A DNA stretch of 64,000 nucleotides from Roseitalea sp. MMSF_3546. Its GTDB lineage: Bacteria; Pseudomonadota; Alphaproteobacteria; Rhizobiales; Rhizobiaceae. Shown in pieces: positions 17,194 through 25,449 of the stretch; the stretch's first letter is position 1, and each line of letters starts with the position of its first letter. Below the pieces are notes generated by a model. It made no database searches. It was not told the DNA's origin and saw nothing but the letters and a program-made list of their open reading frames with translations. The translations under genes were made by a program, and so were the position numbers. The stretch is from assembly GCF_030732865.1 (NCBI RefSeq), contig NZ_JASHKB010000009.1, positions 62,001 through 126,000 on the forward strand. The letters are read 5' to 3'.

Positions 17194-18368
17194 GCCGTCC
17201 TCCGATAGCGTTCGACGCCGCCGATCACCGTTACTTCGACAGCCAGAGTGTCGGCATCAAGGAGCACGAAGTCGGCCAGCTTGCCCGGCGCGATGGAGCC
17301 CATGTCATCTTCCATGCCAAGGACGCGCGCCGGGACGAGACTGGTCGCATGGCTGGCCTGGACAAGATCGGCACCGCCCATTTTCATATAGTTGCGCATT
17401 GCCTCGTCGGGCGTCAGGGAGGAGCCGCAAAGACCGCCGTTTCTATCCCGAACCGCCTTGCCGGGCGCGCTGCGTACCCAGTAGCCGGGATAGAATTCGA
17501 ACTCCATTCCGGGCGTGCCGGCGAACTTCATGGCATCAGTTTCCAGGAACACCCGGTCGGCCGGCAATTGCGCCAGGATCGCCAGCAGCCTGGGGTGGGT
17601 GTGAATGCCGTCTGCGACGACACCCAGGGCCAGCCCGCGCTCGGCCATCACGGCGTCGATCAGCGATAGCTTATGCACGCCCGATCCATCCGGTTCCGGG
17701 TCGGGCAAGACATTGTAGACATGCGTGACCGCATTGATGCCCCAATCGAGATAACGCGGAACCTCCTCCGGCGGTGCCTTGGAATGCCCAAGATGGACCG
17801 ATACGCCATCGCGAGCCAGCCGGCGCGCGAACTTCTCCGCCTCGGGAAGCTCCGGTGCGAGCGTGACAGCCCGCAACAGCCCGTCGGACGCCTCGATCAG
17901 GTGCTCGGCCAGTCCGACCGATGGTCGGGCAACATTCTCCGGATTGTGAGCGCCGGGCATGCCGAAGCATGGTCCCTCGCTGTGCAGGCCGATTGCGCGC
18001 GCGCCGTCGGCGAGCCGGCATTGCCGGGCCAGTTCGGTCAGTGTCGGGCCTGTCGCATCGGGGGATAGGCAGCCGATCGAGGGCAGAAAGCCGGTCGTGC
18101 CATGGGCCAGCAGCTTCTCCGAGGCCGCCTGCACCGCGCCCTGCTCTGCATCGCCGTAAAGATGCTCGCCCATGCCGTGCTGCAGCAGGTCAATCATGCC
18201 GGGGTACAGGTAACGGCCCTGACCGTCGATCCGCTGCCAGCCGTCGCTGTCGGGCGCGCCACGTTCCGCGAATCCGGCGATGCGATCGCCCTCCACAAGG
18301 ACATCACACGGCATTAGGCCGTCGGTTGCGACGACGGTCACGTTTACCCATCTATGCTTGACTTGCAT
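17190..18368 (-). CDS. NagA-like N-acetylglucosamine-6-phosphate deacetylase family protein
   Basis: A 392-residue amidohydrolase-fold protein. The NagA metal and catalytic positions are all present and align closely with the E. coli enzyme: E131 in GLHSEGP, H195 in HLGHSKA, H216 in THVYN, and the catalytic aspartate in LETDAM (D278). VVADGIHTHP is also family-typical. NagA enzymes remove the N-acetyl group from GlcNAc-6-phosphate, but this family contains members with other N-acyl substrates, and no nagB, nagE or nagK lies nearby. It is the first gene of a minus-strand operon with two unknown proteins, and 64 bases of divergent promoter separate it from an SDR gene. N-deacylation is likely and the substrate is open. 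Confidence 0.85.
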   Translation of the reverse strand: MQVKHRWVNVTVVATDGLMPCDVLVEGDRIAGFAERGAPDSDGWQRIDGQGRYLYPGMIDLLQHGMGEHLYGDAEQGAVQAASEKLLAHGTTGFLPSIGCLSPDATGPTLTELARQCRLADGARAIGLHSEGPCFGMPGAHNPENVARPSVGLAEHLIEASDGLLRAVTLAPELPEAEKFARRLARDGVSVHLGHSKAPPEEVPRYLDWGINAVTHVYNVLPDPEPDGSGVHKLSLIDAVMAERGLALGVVADGIHTHPRLLAILAQLPADRVFLETDAMKFAGTPGMEFEFYPGYWVRSAPGKAVRDRNGGLCGSSLTPDEAMRNYMKMGGADLVQASHATSLVPARVLGMEDDMGSIAPGKLADFVLLDADTLAVEVTVIGGVERYRRTA

Positions 18369-18380
18369 GCCTCGTCCCTT

Positions 18381-18402
18381 ATTAGCATGTTATCATAGTA
18401 AC
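18381..18402. promoter_or_regulatory. candidate operator in the 64-bp nagA-like/SDR divergent promoter
   Basis: The element contains the inverted repeat GTTA-TCATAG-TAAC (18389-18402). Read on the minus strand, the 22 bases match the stretch 26511-26532 at 14 positions, sharing TACTATG and, eight to thirteen bases on, ATG-N-TAA. The adjacent GntR-LacI regulator is the obvious candidate binder. Confidence 0.45.
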
Positions 18403-18432
18403 AGGGTAATTGAACCCTGCAATGGAATTGTC

Positions 18433-19194
18433 ATGACAAAACAATGCGTGTGCGTGACGGGGTCGACGCAAGGGATCGGTTACGGTGTCGCCGAGGCCTT
18501 CGCACGTGCCGGGGCGCGGCTGGTCATCAATTCGCACCTGCCCGATGACGGGGCCGTCAGGAGGCTGGCGGCGCTGACCGAGACGCATTTCGTGCAAGCC
18601 GATCTGAGCACGGTCGAAGGTGCGCGGACGCTGATCGATGCGTCTTGGGAAAGGCTCGGTCGACTGGACACGCTGGTGTGCAATGCCGGAACCTTCCGCG
18701 ACACGGACTTCACCGATCTGTCCGAGGATGCGGTCGACGCCACCTTCGATCTCAATGTGAAGGGGCCGATGTTCTGTGCGCAGCGGTTTGCGAGCCGCCT
18801 GCCGCAGGATCACCGGGGCGCAAGCATTGTCCTGACCGGATCGACCAATTCGATGGCCGCCGAAATGAGTTCGGTCGCCTATGACGCCTCCAAGGGCGCC
18901 GTGCTCATGCTCGTTCGCTCGCTGGCCGTCAATCTGGCGGCACGCGGCATTCGCGTGAACGGCATCGGCCCGGGCATCGTCGACACGCCGTTGACGCGGC
19001 CCGGACTTGATCGCGGCAACGCGCGGCAGGTGGTGAACAGGCAGATCCCGCTTGGACGAATCGGTTTGCCCGATGATATTGGCGGCGCCGCGGTTTTCCT
19101 GGCTTCAGATGCGGCGCGCTACATTACCGGTCAGATGCTTTATATCGACGGTGGTATTCTGGCGCTCCAAATGAACAGGGATGTGTCTGAATGA
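18433..19194 (+). CDS. SDR-family oxidoreductase
   Basis: A classical short-chain dehydrogenase of 253 residues with TGSTQGIGYG at the N-terminus, CNAG, the catalytic YDASK, and a C-terminal GQMLYIDGG. The open frame begins at 18280, inside the divergent gene. The ATG at 18433 starts directly before the Rossmann motif and is the sensible start, although only a weak ribosome-binding site precedes it. Its stop overlaps the GntR-LacI regulator start (ATGA). It is divergent from the NagA-like operon across 64 bases with a probable operator. It is likely an alcohol or sugar dehydrogenase in the same pathway. Cofactor and substrate are unknown. Confidence 0.88.
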   Translation: MTKQCVCVTGSTQGIGYGVAEAFARAGARLVINSHLPDDGAVRRLAALTETHFVQADLSTVEGARTLIDASWERLGRLDTLVCNAGTFRDTDFTDLSEDAVDATFDLNVKGPMFCAQRFASRLPQDHRGASIVLTGSTNSMAAEMSSVAYDASKGAVLMLVRSLAVNLAARGIRVNGIGPGIVDTPLTRPGLDRGNARQVVNRQIPLGRIGLPDDIGGAAVFLASDAARYITGQMLYIDGGILALQMNRDVSE

Positions 19195-20183
19195 GCACCG
19201 ATCTGGCACCGCGCCATCTGCAGTTGCGGGACTTTCTGTTCCGGCGCTGGAAGACCAATGGCGTCAAGGTCGGCGATCGGATCGAGTCGCAAAATGAGAT
19301 CACGCATCTGTGCGACTTCTCCCTGATCACCGTGACAAAGACGCTCAAGGACCTGGAAGCGGAGGGCATAATTCGTCGGCAGGTCGGCAAGGGCTCGTAT
19401 CTGCTCCGCGCTCCATGGGCTGCGCAGCATCATCGGGTCGGATTGTTCTACAATCGCGATGTGGTCGGCGGCGGCATCTTCGACAACAGCTTCTATACGA
19501 AGCTGGTCATCGCCTTTGAGCGTATGGTGGTGTCGGAAGGGCATGAGTTCATTCTAGGCAGCTTCACCAATGACAAGATGCCCGAGGCGATCTGGGACGC
19601 ACTCGACGTGATCGTGCTGACGTCCGTGACGGCGGAAACCGATCTGTCGTTTCTGGACCGATCGACAAGTCAGATCAGCGTAATCGACGAGACGCTGGTG
19701 CACGACAAGGTACACAGCTATCGCATCGACTATGGAGAGGCATTCCGCCGGATGGTCGCGCACTATGCCGACCGGCCGCGCCGGTACCTTTACATCGACA
19801 CCGTCATCCCGTCCATCGAACAGCCGATGCGCCGTGCCGCGGCCGAAGCCGCGGTGAACGCGGTTGCCGGCAACAGCCTCGCCGCTCTGCGTGCCGACCA
19901 GGAGACGGGCCAGGTTGATGCCGAGGCGTTTGAAGCCGCCTTGGCCGAGTATCGGCCCGACATCGTGTTCGGCCATAGCCACGATGCCTGGCGTCCCATC
20001 GTGGAAAGGCACCTGGCACCCGGCGGGAAGTTCTATAGCTACGCCCTCGACAGCGACGCCCCCGGCTTCGTTGTCCAAGCCCGGGACTGGATGAACGCGG
20101 TCTTGCCGTCGATCTACGCCAGTCTCGAGAATCGACGCGCCAAGGGCGCTGTGCACGAGTTCCGGGCGCACTTTCAGCCCTGA
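19191..20183 (+). CDS. GntR-LacI hybrid transcriptional regulator (AraR-like architecture)
   Basis: 330 residues in two modules. The N-terminal winged helix-turn-helix (about 1-72) has the GntR pattern, with ITVTKTLKDLEAEGIIRRQVGKGSYL as its wing region. The C-terminal module (about 80-330) fits a LacI/periplasmic-binding-protein fold, as in Bacillus AraR, and would bind a sugar-like inducer. Its gene overlaps the SDR by four bases and is followed by a RidA gene 69 bases on. It is the only regulator inside part A of the catabolic block, so it probably controls the divergent promoters at 18369-18432 and perhaps at 26463-26849, where a similar sequence occurs. Confidence 0.84.
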   Translation: MSTDLAPRHLQLRDFLFRRWKTNGVKVGDRIESQNEITHLCDFSLITVTKTLKDLEAEGIIRRQVGKGSYLLRAPWAAQHHRVGLFYNRDVVGGGIFDNSFYTKLVIAFERMVVSEGHEFILGSFTNDKMPEAIWDALDVIVLTSVTAETDLSFLDRSTSQISVIDETLVHDKVHSYRIDYGEAFRRMVAHYADRPRRYLYIDTVIPSIEQPMRRAAAEAAVNAVAGNSLAALRADQETGQVDAEAFEAALAEYRPDIVFGHSHDAWRPIVERHLAPGGKFYSYALDSDAPGFVVQARDWMNAVLPSIYASLENRRAKGAVHEFRAHFQP

Positions 20184-20252
20184 ACGACAACCGTCTCGGC
20201 ACTCCGGTCACCACGAAACACGGCCCCGGTGCCCGCCAGCAAAGGAACCGCC

Positions 20253-20651
20253 ATGCTCAAGCTCATCAACCAGGGTGCGCGCTCAAACCTGCCGTTCAGT
20301 CCCGGCATCATCGCCGGCGATGTGATGTTCGTCTCCGGTCAGGCTTCGGTTGACCGACAGGACGGCCACATCATCACGGACACGTTCGAAGGCGAGGTGC
20401 GCCGGTCGATCGAGAACATGTCTGCCATCCTCGACGCAGCCGGGCTGAGCCTCGACCACGTTGTCAACTGTCGCTGCTATGTGCAGCGCGAGGAGGATGT
20501 AGCCGAGCACAACCGCATCTATGCGGAATATTTCCCCGATCCACGCCCGACCCGATCGACGCTGGTCGGCGTGCTCGGCTCACGCCTGAAGTACGAAATC
20601 GACTGCTTCGCCTACATCCACGCCACGCGCCAGCAGGCCGAAGGCGGATAG
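20253..20651 (+). CDS. RidA/YjgF-family protein (enamine/imine deaminase-like)
   Basis: A 132-residue RidA-superfamily protein. RidA enzymes hydrolyse reactive enamine or imine intermediates released by PLP enzymes to the keto acid and ammonia. It retains the fold's landmarks DVMFVSGQAS, an NC(R) motif in VVNCRCYV, and RPTRSTLVGV containing the arginine that binds the carboxylate in true RidA (R105 in E. coli numbering). AAGGAA precedes the ATG at five bases. An upstream in-frame start at 20229 lacks support. Presence beside a D-serine-deaminase-like PLP enzyme (convergent, 20803) makes detoxification of its aminoacrylate-type product a natural inference. Confidence 0.88.
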   Translation: MLKLINQGARSNLPFSPGIIAGDVMFVSGQASVDRQDGHIITDTFEGEVRRSIENMSAILDAAGLSLDHVVNCRCYVQREEDVAEHNRIYAEYFPDPRPTRSTLVGVLGSRLKYEIDCFAYIHATRQQAEGG

Positions 20652-20680
20652 AGGAATTCAATAGCGACATCCGATCAAGA

Positions 20681-20706
20681 ACGCCTTCGCCAGGCGCAAG
20701 GCGTTG
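20681..20706. terminator. stem-loop between convergent ridA-like and PLP-enzyme genes
   Basis: The 8-bp arms AACGCCTT and AAGGCGTT with a 10-base loop lie between two convergent genes. A bidirectional terminator is plausible, though no T-run follows on either side. Confidence 0.4.
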
Positions 20707-20802
20707 GCAGGCATCGCCATGCGCGGAAAAAGACTTCAACCCATCATCCATGAACGCGCTCGGGACAGCCGGTTTGCGAACCCCTCCAGGCCCCAAAAAG
20801 CC

Positions 20803-22086
20803 TCAGAAATAGGTCAGCACACCGTCTATGACATTGTATTCATCATCGACCACCGGCAGAAATCTCCACTTGTCGAACGCCGTGCAGGGGTGGGAAATGC
20901 CGCTTGCCACCATGTCGCCGACCTGCCAGTCAGCGCCCTCGCCGAGCCTCACATAGGTGTGCTGATCGTTCGTGGCGAAAACTTCACACTCGCCCACGCC
21001 GATGAAGCCGGTCCCGGGCCGGTAGAGCCGGAACGGTATCGGCAGGCCAGCGTCATAGGGCACATCGCGCTTGCCCATGGTCACGAAGGCCAGGTCCGGC
21101 TCCGGCCGCGACTGCACATAGGCCCAGGCTTCCAGCGCCGGCCTTAGTTCGCCGCTCCAGCTTCGTTTGGGGTCCGCCGCCGCCGCTCTCTGCGCGGCGC
21201 GATAGCTGCCCGAATCATTGGTCACATAGCAGCCACTGCGCAGCACGATGCGCACGGGTACGCCCAAACCGTGGAGCTTGAACGCGTCCGCCACGAGGTC
21301 AAAGAAGGACGACCCGCCGCCCGTCAGCACGAATTCGTCGAGACCGGCGGTCAGCGCGGGCGGCAGGGCGCGAGCGACGTCGACAACCGATTGTGCATAG
21401 TGCGCAACTGCCGAAGGGTTGTCCGCAGCGTCCGGCACAACTCCCTCGAAGGCGGCCACCCCGGCGAATCGGAAGCGGGCCGGGTCCGCCATTGAAAGCG
21501 CATCGGCTACCGCCAGCGCCTGGCCGATACCACGCAAACCCGTGCGCCCACCCGCAACGCCAACCTCTATCAGCAACTTGAGCGGCCGATCGGTGCCCAG
21601 CATGGACAGGTGGTGATCGAGATGGGACAATTGATCGATCGAATCCACATAGGTGTAGAAGTCAAAATCCGGATCGGTATTGAGCAGCTTGGCTATGGCG
21701 GCGATGTTGGCGCGACCGATGAGTTGGTTGGCCAGGATGACCCGCCTGACACCGTAGTGATGCATCACCTGCACCTGACCGGCGGTGGCTGCGGTAATGC
21801 CCCAGGCGCCATGGTCAAGCTGTTCTTCGAAGATCTGCGGCGCCATGGTGGTCTTGCCATGGGGGGCAAGTGAAAGATTGTGCGTCTCCAGGTAGTCCCC
21901 GAACACCGCGATGTTGTTGTCGAGCGCCGTCCGGCGGATCACCATCAGCGGCAGGGGCAAATCCTCGCGCAAAACGTTCCAGCCCTGCCGGGCGACATCG
22001 CGCAGCCTGAACGGGGTGGCGGTCGCGGGAATGCCCTTTGTGCGTCCGTCAAGAACGGTGTCGAGCACGGGATCGAGCCGAAGCAT
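20803..22086 (-). CDS. PLP-dependent amino acid deaminase/aldolase, D-serine deaminase-like (fold type III)
   Basis: About 427 residues with an alanine-racemase-type N-terminal barrel and a metal-binding C-terminal domain. The PLP lysine is K78 in SLAPHGKTTMAP. The C-terminal GISHPCTAFDKW carries the His/Cys pair that binds zinc in the D-serine deaminase/D-threonine aldolase family. Such enzymes deaminate or retro-aldol cleave D-beta-hydroxy amino acids. I chose the ATG at 22086, preceded by GGAG at 9 bases and one base beyond the upstream stop. It is the last of six genes transcribed from 26462. A D-configured amino acid intermediate is implied for the pathway. Confidence 0.84.
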   Translation of the reverse strand: MLRLDPVLDTVLDGRTKGIPATATPFRLRDVARQGWNVLREDLPLPLMVIRRTALDNNIAVFGDYLETHNLSLAPHGKTTMAPQIFEEQLDHGAWGITAATAGQVQVMHHYGVRRVILANQLIGRANIAAIAKLLNTDPDFDFYTYVDSIDQLSHLDHHLSMLGTDRPLKLLIEVGVAGGRTGLRGIGQALAVADALSMADPARFRFAGVAAFEGVVPDAADNPSAVAHYAQSVVDVARALPPALTAGLDEFVLTGGGSSFFDLVADAFKLHGLGVPVRIVLRSGCYVTNDSGSYRAAQRAAAADPKRSWSGELRPALEAWAYVQSRPEPDLAFVTMGKRDVPYDAGLPIPFRLYRPGTGFIGVGECEVFATNDQHTYVRLGEGADWQVGDMVASGISHPCTAFDKWRFLPVVDDEYNVIDGVLTYF

Positions 22087-22087
22087 C

Positions 22088-22918
22088 TCACAGATCTCCG
22101 AATGTAGCGAGTGTGCGTTCCGCGTATTGGCCAAGCGCGATCACGTCGGCGCCGACGCTGAGGAAGTTGTAACCCATGTCGACCATTTCGCCGATCCGGT
22201 CGGGCGCGCAGACCGTGGCGGCGATCTTCCCATGCCGCCGAGCGGTCGCGGCAAGGTTGCGACGCGCGGCCTCGATGGCCGGATCGTTTATCGCGCCAGG
22301 AATGCCCATCGCCACGGACAGGTCACCAGGGCCGAAGAACAGGCCATCGACGCCATCGATGTCGGCGATCGCCTCCATATGGTCGAGCGCCTCGGGGTCC
22401 TCGATCTGGCAAAAGACGAAGCGCTCGCGATTGGCCTGGTCGAGATAGTCGGTCAGGCCGAGCTGCGCATATAGAGCATCGGCATTGCCGCCATCGACGG
22501 CGCGGCGGCCGAGCGGTGCGAACTTGGTCATGTCCCGCACCGCGCGCGCATCGTCAGCGTCCATGACATGCGGCACCATCAAACCGGCAGCGTCGATCTC
22601 CAGCCCGCGCACATAGTCCGAATAGCTGCCGCGCGCCACGCGCAAGATCGTATCGGTTCCGTAGAGCTTGGCTGCACGGACCTGGTTCTCGGCCTGCTCC
22701 CAAGTTGTGGCGACGTGTTCCATGCACAGCCACAGTGCGTCGGCGCCCGCTTGCGCGAAGATCTCGGTCACACGGGGGTCTGTCGTGTTGAGTTTGAGGC
22801 AGCGGGCGACGCGCCCGTCGCGGATGCGGCGCAGCACCCGGCTCGGGCGCATGGCAACTGGCGCCTTGGAGGAGGCGGAGTAGGGCTGATCGGTCACGGC
22901 AGGGTCTCTTGGGTTCAT
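22088..22918 (-). CDS. HpcH/HpaI-family aldolase
   Basis: A class II pyruvate-type aldolase of about 276 residues that would cleave a 4-hydroxy-2-oxo acid to pyruvate plus an aldehyde, using a divalent metal. Landmarks are CMEH near residue 70, LRVARGSYSDYVRGLEI with the substrate arginine, FCQIEDPEAL with the metal glutamate, and GLFFGPGDLS with the metal aspartate. An extended N-terminus of about 25 residues is probably disordered, and a later ATG (MRPSRVLRRI) is an alternative start. Its ATG overlaps the preceding SDR stop (ATGA). It may produce the pathway's central-metabolism fragment from a keto acid formed by neighbouring enzymes. Confidence 0.86.
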   Translation of the reverse strand: MNPRDPAVTDQPYSASSKAPVAMRPSRVLRRIRDGRVARCLKLNTTDPRVTEIFAQAGADALWLCMEHVATTWEQAENQVRAAKLYGTDTILRVARGSYSDYVRGLEIDAAGLMVPHVMDADDARAVRDMTKFAPLGRRAVDGGNADALYAQLGLTDYLDQANRERFVFCQIEDPEALDHMEAIADIDGVDGLFFGPGDLSVAMGIPGAINDPAIEAARRNLAATARRHGKIAATVCAPDRIGEMVDMGYNFLSVGADVIALGQYAERTLATFGDL

Positions 22919-23700
22919 TTCGCTGTATAGCCGCCATCGACGGGGATGTTGGCGCCGGTGATGTAGCTCGACGCATCGGACGCCAGGAACACTACGGCAC
23001 CCTTGAGGTCGGTAGCGTTCGCCATACGTCCGAGCTGCGTGCGGGCACTGTAAGCCTCGACGAAGGCCTCGGGCTGATGGTTGAAGAAGCCGCCGGGCGA
23101 GATGCAGTTGACCCGCACATTGTCGACGCCGACGATGCTCGCAGCCCAACGCGTGAAGTTCACCATGCCGCCCTTCTCGTAGAAGTAGACGGGTGACGGC
23201 CTGGCATGCATCTGGGTACCGGCATAGTTGGCCAGTTCGACGCCGACCATACCCATCATTGAGCCGATATTGATGATCGAGCCGGCCCGGCGCGCGCGCA
23301 TGTCGCGTGAGAACAACTCGGTCACGTAGAACAACGCCGAGGCGTTGATGCGCAGGCTTCGGTCATAGGCGATCATGTCACCACCCCAGACCGCGTCGGG
23401 ATCGCGTGTGACAGCGTTGTTCACGAGCACGTCGCAGCGCCCAGCCTGCTCCATGACGGCACAGTGCATGGCGTCAATCGAGGCCTGGTCGTCAAGATCG
23501 AGCGCCAGCGCTCTTACGTCGTAGCCGCGGCCCCGCTCCTCGGCGGCGACCGCTTCGAGCTTGGCGAGTCCGCGCGCGGCGATGAAGGTCGTCGCGCCGG
23601 CCTCGGCCAGCGCGGCGACGATCTGGCGACCGTACTGGCCCGCGCCGCCGGTGACCAACGCCACCTTGCCCTTCAGCGAGAGGCTCTCCATGACGTCCAT
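22915..23700 (-). CDS. SDR-family oxidoreductase
   Basis: A 261-residue short-chain dehydrogenase with TGGAGQYGRQI for cofactor binding, NNAV, and the YxxxK pair in VYFYEKGGM (Y-F-Y-E-K). The C-terminal end is GANIPVDGGYTAK. The segment before the catalytic tyrosine (VELANYAGTQMHARPSPV) is a little longer than in most SDRs. The ATG at 23700 overlaps the stop of the upstream Gfo/Idh gene by one base and is preceded by AAGGCGAGG. It is the fourth gene of the 26462-20803 operon. Its partner enzymes suggest redox change of a polyol or sugar ring. Confidence 0.88.
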   Translation of the reverse strand: MDVMESLSLKGKVALVTGGAGQYGRQIVAALAEAGATTFIAARGLAKLEAVAAEERGRGYDVRALALDLDDQASIDAMHCAVMEQAGRCDVLVNNAVTRDPDAVWGGDMIAYDRSLRINASALFYVTELFSRDMRARRAGSIINIGSMMGMVGVELANYAGTQMHARPSPVYFYEKGGMVNFTRWAASIVGVDNVRVNCISPGGFFNHQPEAFVEAYSARTQLGRMANATDLKGAVVFLASDASSYITGANIPVDGGYTAK

Positions 23701-24665
23701 CACCTCGCCTTCCATTCATCCAGCCGCACGAGTCGTCCGTCCTGCTGGCGGCTTTCGATCCCGGCGATCAGCAACTGCATGAGTTCGCGCGTCTCGGCGA
23801 ACGGAACGCGTGCCCGGCCGTCGCGCAGAAATCCCACATAGGCGGCCAGTTGGTCGCGAAAGGCGCGATAGGTGTCGTTGGTTCGCAGCTGGATGCCACC
23901 CTTCGTGCCGGCGAGTGTAATCAGCCCGGCGCCGCCGACCATGTCCCCGGTCACCGTCAGCACCACATCGATGCCGTCACGGTGCGTCAGATGAACAACG
24001 TTGCGCGCGTCATCGCCGACGTTGCGGACCGACACGAACCCCGGCCCGAGGATCGGGAAGATCGCTTCGAGCGCATGAATGCCATAGGTCTCCCATTTCT
24101 TGGCCATCGTCATGCCGACATGGCGCAGCGCGCCGAACTCGAACGTCGCGCCGTGGTAGGGGACGAGTTCCTTGGCATACCGCATGGCCGATGACGAGGT
24201 GATCGGTCGGCCATCTTCGACCCAACGCGTGAACGTTTCGAGATCCGCCCTGTTATCGCACAGCGGCTTGTCGACGAACACTGGCACGCCCGCTTCCACG
24301 AACGGGCGGGCGCGTTCGACATGCTCGAACCCCTTGTCTGTGGCGATCAGCACCGCATCGACTTGGCCAATGACGTCCTCAGGGCGAGCGACCACGTGCT
24401 GGACATGGGCGACCTGCGCAACCCGTTCGGCATCGGCCGGATCGTCGGTCCAAACATGGGTGACCTCGGCGCCGTCTATGCCGAGCGTTCCGGTCGGCTG
24501 CTTGGCAATGTAGTCTTGGATCACCGCATATGGACAGCGCGCGAGCGCGTCGGCGTCGTAGCGGCCGTTGATGATGATCGACCAGGAATAGGGATGGCCA
24601 TTGCCTTCGACCATGCCCAGCATGGCGAGCTTGAGTGGTTTGTCGCCGAGGGGAAGTCCGCTCAT
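23700..24665 (-). CDS. Gfo/Idh/MocA-family oxidoreductase
   Basis: About 321 residues. The N-terminal Rossmann fold begins LKLAMLGMVEGNGHPYSW, a GFO/IDH variant without the canonical GxGxxG, and continues to VFVDKPLC, where DKP replaces the common EKP. The C-terminal alpha/beta domain is typical, with KKWETYGIHALEA supplying a catalytic-type histidine. The open frame extends upstream to 25061 in the shadow of the SDR gene, but the ATG at 24665 starts the conserved region. It lies 10 bases after the SDR stop in the same operon. This and the family member at 25446 probably act on different intermediates. Confidence 0.85.
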   Translation of the reverse strand: MSGLPLGDKPLKLAMLGMVEGNGHPYSWSIIINGRYDADALARCPYAVIQDYIAKQPTGTLGIDGAEVTHVWTDDPADAERVAQVAHVQHVVARPEDVIGQVDAVLIATDKGFEHVERARPFVEAGVPVFVDKPLCDNRADLETFTRWVEDGRPITSSSAMRYAKELVPYHGATFEFGALRHVGMTMAKKWETYGIHALEAIFPILGPGFVSVRNVGDDARNVVHLTHRDGIDVVLTVTGDMVGGAGLITLAGTKGGIQLRTNDTYRAFRDQLAAYVGFLRDGRARVPFAETRELMQLLIAGIESRQQDGRLVRLDEWKAR

Positions 24666-24675
24666 CGCCCGCGCC

Positions 24676-25449
24676 CTACCAAGCCGTCCAGCCACCATCG
24701 ACCGCAAGAACCTGGCCGGTGACATAGCTCGCCGCATCCGACAGCAAGAAGGCAACCGGACCGGCTGTCTCGTCCTGATGGCCGATGCGCCCCAGCATGG
24801 TTGACCGTTCCAGATTGGCGATGAAGTCGGGGTGGTCGTCGACGATCGGCCCGTGCGGGAAAGGGCCGGGCGCGATGGCGTTGACACGGATACCGCGCGC
24901 GCCGAAGTGGCCGGCCATGTAGCGCACCATCTGGTTGAGCCCCGCCTTGGCCGCGCCGTATTCGATCGGGTTGGGCGCAATGGCGACTGGATAGTTGTCG
25001 GGCACCGGCGCGACAGTGCCATACATGGACGAATAGAGAACCATTGCGCCGCCCCGGCCAAAATGCCCAGCGGCGGCGCGTGCGATCAGGAAGGTTCCGG
25101 TCAGGTTGATACGGCTCGACCGCTCGAAGTCGGATGCATCCAGGGCATCGAAGCTCTTGCCCGACCCATATGCCGTGGCGACCACAAGCCCGTCGAGACC
25201 GCCAAGGACGTCGGCTGCCCGCTCGACGCAGGCGCGTATGGAGTCCTCGGCTTCCATGTCGAGTGGCACGGTTGCCAGTGTTCCGCCCGCCGTTGCGCCC
25301 AGTTCGGCTCGAATTTCTTCCATGCGCTCCGCATCGCGGTCGGCGATGCACACGGACGCGCCCATTCGGTGGATCAGTCGGCACACCGGGGCTGCCAGAT
25401 AGCCGGCGCCGCCGGCAACCAGCACCTTGCGTCCCTCGAGCGTCATCAT
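24676..25449 (-). CDS. SDR-family oxidoreductase
   Basis: A 257-residue short-chain dehydrogenase: AGGAGYLAAPVCRLI at the N-terminus, the YxxxK motif YGAAK, and GQVLAVDGGWTAW at the end. The first glycine motif lacks the usual final G, reading AGYLAAP. ATG-ATG occurs at the start. The first (25449) overlaps the upstream Gfo/Idh stop (ATGA) and has GGAGG six bases before it. Two SDR/GFO-IDH pairs occur consecutively in this operon, which suggests stepwise oxidation and epimerisation through keto intermediates of a cyclic polyol or sugar. That reading is inference. Confidence 0.87.
   Translation of the reverse strand: MMTLEGRKVLVAGGAGYLAAPVCRLIHRMGASVCIADRDAERMEEIRAELGATAGGTLATVPLDMEAEDSIRACVERAADVLGGLDGLVVATAYGSGKSFDALDASDFERSSRINLTGTFLIARAAAGHFGRGGAMVLYSSMYGTVAPVPDNYPVAIAPNPIEYGAAKAGLNQMVRYMAGHFGARGIRVNAIAPGPFPHGPIVDDHPDFIANLERSTMLGRIGHQDETAGPVAFLLSDAASYVTGQVLAVDGGWTAW

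Noticed and set aside
17190-18368. Naming the deacetylase nagA
   Set aside because: The catalytic residues fit, but no other GlcNAc genes are near and the operon partners are unknown. The family is named, not the gene.
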